The notes beneath the pieces are model-generated. The model worked only from the letters and a program-made list of their open reading frames with translations, was not told the origin of the DNA and searched no databases. Both the position numbers and the translations under genes were made by a program. Source: Chinchilla lanigera (Eukaryota > Chordata > Mammalia > Rodentia > Chinchillidae). From it: a stretch of 64,000 nt of DNA. Position 1 is the stretch's first letter; each line of letters begins with the position of its first letter. The stretch lies in contig NW_004955467.1 of the NCBI RefSeq assembly GCF_000276665.1, positions 1,501,716-1,565,715 of the forward strand, in the 5' to 3' direction. Positions 56,411 through 64,000 of this stretch are shown piece by piece.

Positions 56411-56483
56411 CAAAATCTGAAAAAAAAACCCAAAAAGTAATGAACAAATGACTAACCCTGTCACAACTAAAAGTATAAAACAA

Positions 56484-56652
56484 TACTTTTTTTTTTTTTG
56501 GTCTTTTTGAGACAGGGTTTCACTATGCAGTTCAGGCTGGCCTTGAACTCATTTTGTACCCTAGACTGGCCTCAAACTCCTGTGATCCTCTTGCCTCAGC
56601 CTTCTGAGTAGAGTGCTGGGATTATAGGTGTTTGCCACCATGTTCTGCTAAA
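56484..56652 (-). mobile_element. B1 SINE
   Basis: Reverse, T run to TTTGCCACCATGTTCTGC. Confidence 0.92.
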
Positions 56653-56654
56653 AC

Positions 56655-57170
56655 AGTAGTATTTTAATGAGTATAGTAATACACAAAAGATCAAGAGAGT
56701 AAGAAGACAAATCAGAAATTGTCCCAAATTCCTCTAGTGAATAAAGTAGAGTTAGTTTTTTGGCTTTTTTTTTTTTTTTTTTTTTTTGGTCTTTTTGAGA
56801 TAGGGTCTCACTATGCAGTTAAGGCTGGCCCTGTGCTCACTTTGTAGCCCAGGCTGGTCTCAAACTCACAATAATCCTCCTGCCTCAGCCGCCTGAGTGC
56901 TGGGATTACAGGTGTGCGCCACCACACCGGTCTTAAAGCAGAGTTAGTAAATGATAAAATCTGCAATTCTAATCAATGGGGCAAAAGATGGGTTATTCAA
57001 TAAATGGGGTTGACACAAATGGCTATGGGAGGAGGAAAACATGCACAATTAATATATCCCCCTAAATACATCTCCTACTTCACTTCCTAGATCAGAAATA
57101 AACTCCAAATGAACCAAAGAATTAGAAGTTTAAAAAGGAACAGAAAAAGAAATTAGAAAAGTGATCAATG
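56655..57170 (+). mobile_element. L1 ORF2 relic split by B1
   Basis: Left part ends and right part restarts at AGAGTTAGT (target duplication of the B1). ATTCAATAAATGGGGTTGAC and AGAAATAAACTCCAAATGAA follow L1 ORF2 order. Confidence 0.65.
56764..56937 (-). mobile_element. B1 SINE in L1
   Basis: Reverse; long T run (56766-56787), ends CGCCACCACACCGGTC. Confidence 0.93.
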
Positions 57171-57331
57171 AAAATTTCAAAACCTCTCTGCTTTATTGAA
57201 AGGTATACAGTCACAAGTCTTCCCTCAGTTCTCTTTCCTATGGCAACCAACATTACAAGGTACCCTTTCAGTATATCCTACAATTATAAGCATACATATA
57301 TGTACACATTATCTTTCTTCTTTAAAAACAA

Positions 57332-57530
57332 TGAAACAGCAGGGCATGGTAGAGCATGCCTGTAATCCTTGCCGAATGAGAGGCTGAGGCAAGGGGATTA
57401 CAATCTCAAGCTCAGCCTGGGCAATTTAACAACATGGCAAGACCCTGTCCCCAAAATTAAAAATAAATAAATAAACAAACTTTAAAAGATTTAGCTCAAA
57501 TTTGGATTCATTCCCCATATGAAAGAAGAA
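57332..57530 (+). mobile_element. B1-ID fused SINE, ID half eroded
   Basis: B1 half AGCAGGGCATGGTAGAGCAT to GACCCTGTCCCC; then AGATTTAGCTCAAATTTGGA of the ID half. Confidence 0.75.
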
Positions 57531-57689
57531 GAAAAAAGGAGACAAGAGAGGTAGGCAGGTAACTGTACTATTCATAATATTCCCTTTAGTTTGATCCATG
57601 GGTGCACAGTTTAAATTTTGTAGTTAGGAATATCTTTTTAAGTAGAGTATGAAATCTACAAGTCATATATAGACTAATAATGAAGACAG

Positions 57690-57877
57690 CTAACAAGCTG
57701 GGCATGGTGATACATGCCTGCAATCTATCACTGAGGAGGCTGAGGCAGAAGGTCCCCCATGAGTTTGAGGCCAGTCTGGGCTACACTGCGAGTTCAAGGC
57801 CAGCCTGAACTGCACAGTGAGGTCCTGTCTCAAAAATAAAATAAAATAAAATAAAATAAAATAAAATAAAATAAAGA
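57690..57877 (+). mobile_element. B1 SINE with (AAAAT)n tail
   Basis: Body followed by about nine AAAAT units (57831-57875), a microsatellite grown from the A-tail. Confidence 0.93.
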
Positions 57878-57889
57878 CAATAACAGTTT

Positions 57890-58000
57890 TTGAGTATTTA
57901 CTATGTGCCAGCTACTATGTTTAATGTCATTTGCATTATTCTACTATCTCCATTTTCAAATAAGGAAATTAAAGTATAGAGAAATTAAATCAAGTATTGG
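57890..58000 (+). mobile_element. MIR/L2-class relic
   Basis: TTTACTATGTGCCAGCTACT and CCATTTTCAAATAAGGAAAT are ancient, widely shared motifs. Confidence 0.5.
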
Positions 58001-58259
58001 TGGTGTTTATTTATACCTGTACATAACAATGGGTGCATATGTATAAAAAAAGTGAATGTCCTAATATGTAATGAATTTTTCAAACCAATTTTTTTTACAA
58101 ATCCAATAACCAAAATCAAAAATAACAAAGTAAAAGCAGGCAGTTTATGAAAGAAACACAATTCTCTCCATAATAAAAATGTTCAATTTCAATAGTGATT
58201 GATAAAAGGCCAATTAGAATCAGTTTTTAAACTCTTAAATTATCAAAATATTTAACTTG

Positions 58260-58620
58260 TAATATCCAGCACTCCCCAGAGTAGCAGCATACTCATACAT
58301 TGTTGGTGCCTTTATAAATTGGTCCAGCCAACTTTTGAAAGTAAAATACATCAGCATCTACCCAAATCTGTATTACATCTTTGGATTATTCAGCAACTCT
58401 GCTTTTAGGGATCTAACCTACAAAGCTGCTTGCATAAGTACCAAAAAAGAAGTGTACATGTGTATAAATATACATATATACACAAAAAATTGTTTATAGT
58501 GCTGTTTTCTGACAAAAAAAATCTAGTGGCCATAAATTTACTAAATAAATAAATGATGGTATTTTCATAAAGTGAAAATGGTACTATGCAGCTGTTAAAG
58601 AGGTAGCTCTAAATATACAC
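58260..58620 (+). mobile_element. Old L1 3' relic
   Basis: GTTGGTGCCTTTATAAATTG, CAGCAACTCTGCTTTTAGGG, then GGTACTATGCAGCTGTTAAA. Confidence 0.55.
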
Positions 58621-58624
58621 AAAC

Positions 58625-58772
58625 TTGGCCAGGAGTGGTGGCACGTGCCTACAATCCCTAATTCAGAAGGCAGAGGCAGGAGGATCAAGAGTTCGAGGCT
58701 AGACTGATCTACACAGTGAGTTCAAAGCCAGCCCAGACTACACAGCAAACCCGTCACAAAAAATAAATACTT
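58625..58772 (+). mobile_element. B1 SINE
   Basis: TTGGCCAGGAGTGGTGGCAC ... GACTACACAGCAAACCC. Confidence 0.9.
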
Positions 58773-58921
58773 GAAACAGTAAATAAAAAAGTATCAATAT
58801 ATTATGATCTCATAATACAGAAAATTGTAAGAGAAAAAAATCTAAGAATATCCAACAAACATCTAGCAGATTACATTTAAGAAGCAGTACTACACTTTCA
58901 ATGTCTTTATATACTCTTATT

Positions 58922-59036
58922 TCAGGGTGGCCTTGAGCTCACTTTGTAGCCCAGGCTGGTCTCGAACTCGGAACGATCCTCCTGCCTCAGCCTCCCTAAT
59001 GCTGGGATTACAAGTGTGCACCACCACACCCAGCTA
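58922..59036 (-). mobile_element. B1 SINE, 3' part missing
   Basis: Begins in mid-element at TTCAGGGTGGCCTTGAGCTC with no T run; ends CACCACACCCAGCTAC. Confidence 0.88.
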
Positions 59037-59140
59037 CAGTCGTATATTATACTTCCATAAAATATTACTTATAATGAAAGAAAGATAAGAGTTTAAAATA
59101 ATGTATCTTCCTCATGCATTAAAATGGCTTTGTGTGAGTA

Positions 59141-59265
59141 AACTGGGCCCAGTGGTGCTTGCCTGCAATCCCAGTACTTGGGAGGTTGAGGCAGAAATAT
59201 AAGAAAGAGTTCAAGGCCAGCCTGGATTACCCAAGGAGACCCTGTCTCAAAAAGGGGAAGGGGCT
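59141..59265 (+). mobile_element. B1 SINE without middle duplication
   Basis: ACTGGGCCCAGTGGTGCTTG ... GGAGACCCTGTCTC. Confidence 0.88.
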
Positions 59266-59521
59266 TTGTGCGATCATAAAGTCACTCCTCACCACACTCA
59301 GCCCCCTCCAGTGTGTATACTCCTACTCTAGTACATTTACATTGTGTCTATTTTAGAGCATAACTCCTAGAAAACACAAGTTTTGGTTTCATTCCAAATA
59401 TATAAAAGTTAATTTAAAAATTTTAAAAACTTAAAGTAATGCAAAATCAAACATCTTTGAACAGTTTAAAAACATAATTACTACTTATAACAAACATTTT
59501 CAAAATGATATAAACCCATAT

Positions 59522-59690
59522 GCTGGCGAGAGATGATGGTGCACACCTGTAATCCCAGCATTCAGGAGGCTGAGGCAGGAGGATCGTTGTGAGTTTGAGG
59601 CCAGCCTGGGCTACAAAGTGGGTTCAAGAACAGCCTGAACTGCACAGTGAGATCCTGTCTCAAAAAGACCAAAAAAAAAAAGGCAGGAGG
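59522..59690 (+). mobile_element. B1 SINE
   Basis: GCTGGCGAGAGATGATGGTG ... AAAAAGACCAAAAAAAA. Confidence 0.92.
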
Positions 59691-59732
59691 GGAAGGGACA
59701 ATCTATAAGCATTAAGGTGACATAACAAATCT

Positions 59733-59864
59733 AAGTCAAGCACTGTGGTGTCCCCCCTGTCTGAGATAGGAGGCTAAGGCAGGGGGATCACTTGAGCACA
59801 AGTGTTTGAGGTCAGCCTGGCCAATATAACAAGAACTTGTCTCTGTTAAAGAAAAAAAAAAATC
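59733..59864 (+). mobile_element. B1-type SINE, old
   Basis: CAAGCACTGTGGTGTCCCCC ... GATCACTTGAGCACAAGTG; Alu/7SL-like wording, single arm. Confidence 0.75.
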
Positions 59865-60049
59865 CAATTTTCCTAGAAAAATGTAAACTTGATATATTCT
59901 GGTTTGATACAGTTTGTGTATAACAAGGGAGAAAAAAAGGAAAACAGTCTATATTTTACCTCTCTAGTAGACAGTATGAGGAGGGGAAAAAAAATCAAAA
60001 TAATTTCCCAATCTTGACTTTTCATTTACTCTAACCAATCTTGTTTTCT

Positions 60050-60136
60050 GTCCAGGCTGGCCTTTTCTCTGGGCGATCCTCCTACCGCAGCCTCTCAAAT
60101 GCTGGAATTACAAGAGTGGGTCACCACACCTAGATC
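60050..60136 (-). mobile_element. B1 fragment
   Basis: TGTCCAGGCTGGCCTTTTCT then GGTCACCACACCTAG; internal deletion. Confidence 0.7.
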
Positions 60137-60550
60137 TCTGATTAATTTTAAGGATTTAATTTCTAGCATACAGCTACTGGTCAGTAGTACTCTTTCAGAG
60201 AGATTCCCAGACTAATCCCATCAATCACTCATCCCAAATTTCTTTTTTTTCCTCCAGATTTCTAATTCATTTTTTCCTAATTCTGCAACTACTCCAAAAT
60301 TTTCTGCATATGTAAGTTAAAACATTCTTACACACTAAAATTTGAATTTATAAATATTCTAAAATTAGAAATATTCTCTGGGATGAACCAATGCCATGTT
60401 TATTTTCTCATCCTCCCAAAATTAAAAGAAAGTAAAAATAACTGAGATACATACATGCCTACAAAGGGCTTACTGGTTAGCAGGGACTAAACGGACATGT
60501 ACATAAGTAATTATATGGCAAAGATAAATCATCAAGAATTTTCAGAACAG

Positions 60551-60703
60551 CCAAGCATGGTGGCATATGTCTGTAATCCCAGCACTCAGGAGGCTGAGGC
60601 AGGAGGATCCTTGCAAGTTCGAGGCCTGCCTGGGCTACAAAGTGAGTTGAAGGCCAGCCTGAACTACATAGCCAAATCCTGTCTCAAAAGACAAAAAAAA
60701 AAA
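60551..60703 (+). mobile_element. B1 SINE with 17-bp target-site duplication
   Basis: Direct repeats AAGAATTTTCAGAACAG / AAGAATTTACAGAACAA at 60534-60550 and 60704-60720, inserted in an ancient L2/MIR-class relic. Confidence 0.93.
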
Positions 60704-61034
60704 AAGAATTTACAGAACAAAAATGCATGCTTTAGAGAGGAGAAAATGAGAAGAGATTTTCTGGATGAAGTGATACGTGATCAAACCTTTCAAAACTGGC
60801 AGAATTCATTTGAGGTAGAGTTTGGACAAGTAAGATAGAAAAGAACACTCTAGAAAAAAGCATAGTGAAAGAAAAACAACTGAACACAACACAAAATAGG
60901 TATATTACTTAATAGCCTAAATGAACATGCCTAAGTATTCATGTAAAGATTAGTTTAAAGAAAGTAATATGCCTTTTCTCTTAAATTTTATAGCACGAGT
61001 ATTGTTAGAAAACTAGTACAGTACTACATGACTG

Positions 61035-61120
61035 GAGATGGACTGCAGGTGTAGTCCCAGTAAAGCACTTGCTCAGCATGCCTACAACCCAGGTTTATAA
61101 TCCCTCGCAGAAAAAAAACT
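61035..61120 (+). mobile_element. Old ID-like SINE
   Basis: ACTGGAGATGGACTGCAGGT ... GCACTTGCTCAGCATGCC + A run. Confidence 0.6.
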
Positions 61121-61416
61121 AGTAATAAAAATGAGCTTTTCAATATAGCATTAAAAGTTTAGATCATGTCCATACTATTTATCTAAGCTTTTATGTAACA
61201 ACTGAAGTCTCTCATACTTTAAAAAAAATATCCAGAAATCAGTTTAACCTACTTGTTTACATGACAGAAGCTTCTAATGCTTGACATAATAAAATTTCTA
61301 TCACTGTGAAGCTTAAATTACATGAAGTGAGCCAACACATTCAGGACCCTCTTCCTGTCTGTCAGGAGCTATTTCCTCTTCTCCATTCCTTTTCTCCAAT
61401 AAATTTTCTGAGTCTT

Positions 61417-61436
61417 AAAACAACAACAACAACAAA
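61417..61436 (+). repeat. (AAC)n microsatellite
   Basis: Five CAA units. Confidence 0.9.
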
Positions 61437-61498
61437 GTTTACAGTAAGTGTCACTAAATTCAGACAACTTCGAAGACTTTTTTGTTTAAGAAAACAGT

Positions 61499-61674
61499 CA
61501 TGCCTAGCCTGGTCATACAGGCCTATAATGTCAGCACTATGGAAGACTAAATTCAAGCTCAGCCTAGACAATCTAGCAACTTAGTAACCCTGTCTCAGAA
61601 ATTTTTAAAAAGGCTGGAGATGTCCTTCAGTGGAAAAGACTGGGTTCAATCCCCAGTACTACCAAAAAAAATTA
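61499..61674 (+). mobile_element. B1-ID fused SINE, diverged
   Basis: B1 half GCCTAGCCTGGTCATACAGG to CCCTGTCTCAGAAAT; ID half GGCTGGAGATGTCCTTCAGT and CAATCCCCAGTACTACC. Confidence 0.83.
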
Positions 61675-61884
61675 TTTTTTTAAAGTAAATTAAGTATTAG
61701 GCAAAAATTCCAAGTGACCACATTACTAATGTAGATCAATGCCATTTTCAAACTGTATTTTCATGCAGAAATTTAATATTATTATTTTACATTCAATACA
61801 CAAGATGAATATCCATGGTGCGCTCTCATTCTCCATCCACCCCCAATTTCTGTTCTAAGTATCAATCATCACATTGAATCATGC

Positions 61885-62075
61885 CACATGTGGAACAGTA
61901 TAATAGAATGAGCACTATACTGGATGTCAGAGACTTGGCTTCTTCTACTGCCCAACTGCAGCAACTTAGACAGACCACTCTCAGTTTATTCAGCCCCTCA
62001 GTTTATGCAAAAGTAAAACAAGACTTAACCGGTCTGACTACATTCCATGGTTCTATAAATTATTAACATTGTATT
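61885..62075 (+). mobile_element. MIR ancient SINE
   Basis: GAATGAGCACTATACTGGAT, CAGAGACTTGGCTTCT, GCAGCAACTTAGACAGACCA and CCCCTCAGTTTATGCAAAAG follow the MIR order. Confidence 0.7.
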
Positions 62076-62703
62076 TCAGTCAATTAAGTTTGGTTTGGAG
62101 ATGGCTACTAAATAAAAATAGCAGCAGCACACATGGAAGAATTAAATTATCTGAAGAATGCCACAGGAACTCTCAGTTTTGTAAGAAGTCAAGCTTTCAA
62201 ATGCAAAGGTGGGGTGAGTTGGGTATCTCGAAGACTATCCAAGTAACATTTTGACCACACAAGCTCCTAGGGTGGCAAAAATGGTAGAAGAAAAGCAAAA
62301 ATGTTCAAGAAAAACACTACCATAAAATAGCAAAATAAAAAACAGATGCTCCATGCAGTTACTGAAAGCTTTTCATAAAGTTTGTCAATATTTCTAAGAA
62401 GTTCTGACAGGGAAATGTTCTCCTAACTATCAAAATTGCCTTTGGTATCCTCAAGCCTGAAAATGACAAAGTATCAGGCAATCTAAGGACTGAGGTATTT
62501 GTGCATATAATCGACCTCAAATCATGCTTCTTGCCTTTACAGTGTTTAGTATTGTACCCTGAATATAACAGGCATCTGGTATTCAAAGTGAATGACTGAA
62601 AACACATGAAGCTCTAATCTATATACATAATACATTCTGATTAACCTTTACTACTTGCTTTGTATTACATTCTAGTAAAATCCAGTACATGAAGTAAAAT
62701 AGA

Positions 62704-62830
62704 TGGGGCCAAGCACTGTGCTATGAACAAGTAGTCCTAACTACCCAAGAGGCTGAGGCAAGAGGACTGACCAGCTTGAACCCAGGAGTACAAGGCCCAC
62801 CTGGGAAACTGCAAAATCTCATAAATAAAT
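62704..62830 (+). mobile_element. Old B1/7SL-type monomer
   Basis: GGGGCCAAGCACTGTGCTAT, AACTACCCAAGAGGCTGAGG, CCAGGAGTACAAGGCC. Confidence 0.65.
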
Positions 62831-62907
62831 ATATGCATACATGCATACAGCTGGAAATAACTAAATATGTGACAGTGCTATCATCTTCAGACATTAAGAA
62901 TTTGAAG

Positions 62908-63042
62908 AGGGCTGGGAATTTAGCTCAGGGGCACAGCACCTGCCTGGCAAGCGTGAGGTCCTGAGTTTGATTTCCGGTACCAGAAAAAAAAAAACAAAAA
63001 ACAAAAACAAAAAAAACAAACTAGAGTTTAAGAGAAAAAAAA
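62908..63042 (+). mobile_element. ID SINE with complex A-tail
   Basis: GAGGGCTGGGAATTTAGCTC body; tail of AAAAC units, then AAACTAGAGTTTAAGAG and a second A run. Direct repeat AAGAATTTGAA at both ends. Confidence 0.92.
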
Positions 63043-63459
63043 AAAAGAATTTGAAATTACCACTAAGATAAATCACAAAATGCAATTAGACTGAATAATA
63101 AAATCAAACGCACAACACTGAGTAACAGCTTAAAATTCACCTACATCAATTCCATCTCTATCCAAAGGCCTTTGCTTTCTACAGTGGCAAAAAAAATACT
63201 TTCACAATTTTTTTAAATGCTTTAGATATCTGAATAATCTAAACTTACCTAGCTGTGTACAAATTTTTACTTAATTAAATACAAAGAAACAATTTCTGGC
63301 ATTTTGACCCTCCCTCCTTTTTTTAATTACAAGGACAGTTTACAATTACAAACAAGTTTTACTGTATTTTTTAAAATCCAACAAGGAATTGTTAAAATTT
63401 TGTATTCCTCCAGAGGCCATGGAGAGCACCACAGCTATATAGATAACAGGTATATTCTG

Positions 63460-63625
63460 GTTTTTTTTGTTGTTTTTTGTTTTTTTGAGACAGGGTCTCG
63501 CTATGCAGTTCAGGCTGGTGTTGAGCTCACTTTGTAGCCCAGGCTGGTGTCGAACTCGCAACAATCCTCCTGCCTCAGCCTCCCAAGTGCTGGGATGACA
63601 GGCATGCACCACCATGCCCGGCAAC
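63460..63625 (-). mobile_element. B1 SINE, well preserved
   Basis: Reverse; T run to CACCATGCCCGGC; direct repeat AACAGGTATATTCTG at 63446 and 63622 region. Confidence 0.94.
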
Positions 63626-63639
63626 AGGTATATTCTGAT

Positions 63640-63980
63640 ACACTGTAACATGAATACATTTTTCTAACTATATCCCCCGTATTTATTTGTTCAACAAAAA
63701 TTTGCAGTGGCAATATACTACACACACACAGACATACACTACTTGGTGCCTTAAACATAAAGATAACATCGGAGAAGGGCATATCCTGCTTTCCAGAAGA
63801 GATAAACAGGTACATAAATACCTACAACACAAGGCAAAAAGTGTAACCACCAATGAGAGATTCAAGATAAAGCACTACTGGATCAGAGAGAGCTGTTACC
63901 ACCTCATAGAAACGACACTTTCAATCTATTTAAAGCAATTTCCTATTAACTCCCTTTAGACTCCTAACAGCCAATCCTAG
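63640..63980 (+). mobile_element. Ancient L2/MIR-class relic
   Basis: TTATTTGTTCAACAAAAATTT and GAGATAAACAGGTACATAAA match a widely shared old mammalian repeat pattern; family unresolved. Confidence 0.4.
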
Positions 63981-64000
63981 AAGAGCAAATGTTTTCCTAA

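Larger units (their letters stand above)
45127..64000 (-). other. NCOR1: NCOR1 5' leader intron, partial
   Basis: No further exon, promoter or CpG island was recognised to the window's right edge. 46140-46620, 46740-47170, 49490-50460, 51850-52890, 54250-55430 and 63050-63450 show no gene and no confident repeat. Confidence 0.7.

Noticed and set aside
1..64000. CRISPR arrays, bacterial operons, phage or plasmid functions
   Set aside because: The window is clearly vertebrate intron with spliced NCOR1 exons and SINEs; no such structures were seen.

Overview
This is a window of mammalian nuclear DNA, almost certainly from a rodent. The evidence is a dense population of B1 SINEs with an internal partial duplication in the middle, tRNA-derived ID SINEs, fused B1-ID elements and L1 LINEs, plus older L2, MIR and hAT (MER5-like) relics. 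Several ID copies are nearly identical to each other, so this family was active recently. The mix does not look murine. A beaver-like (castorimorph) rodent is my best guess, but this is inference from repeat style only.

One gene can be supported: NCOR1 (nuclear receptor corepressor 1), transcribed on the minus strand. Eight coding exons run from high to low coordinates: 44961-45126 (start ATG at 45066-45068), 37213-37340, 28713-28905, 19496-19678, 12232-12345, 6798-6854, 5877-5929 and 3146-3212. Each has AG/GT borders, and they join without a frame break into residues 1-301 of the protein. This is the N-terminal repression region that docks TBL1/TBL1XR1 and GPS2. The next exon (towards the SANT domains) lies left of base 1. 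The promoter and non-coding first exon lie beyond base 64000, or are not recognisable, since there is no CpG island here. A 7-codon upstream ORF sits in the 5' leader part of the first coding exon.

Everything else is intron. Intron contents, from left to right: 1-3145 (L1, ID, B1, then mostly unique); 3213-5876 (unique sequence with a candidate 27-nt cassette microexon at 5512-5538); 6855-12231 (SINEs and a long purine tract); 12346-19495 (MIR and a broken old L1); 19679-28712 (hAT MITE, minus-strand L1, an LTR-like segment, young IDs, L1); 28906-37212 (a long L1 with 5' UTR, ORF1 and ORF2 remains, a 7SK pseudogene inside a B1, three ID elements in a row, a 5'-inverted L1, MER5-like); 37341-44960 (a U2 snRNA fragment, L1 pieces, four near-identical IDs); 45127-64000 (5' leader intron with a 178-bp inverted duplication, L2, MIR and many B1s).

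Most well-preserved L1 and ID insertions lie on the plus strand, antisense to NCOR1. The observations most worth following up are the in-frame microexon, the 178-bp inverted duplication, the two tail-less small-RNA pseudogenes (7SK and U2) with target-site duplications, and the short palindromic hAT elements.
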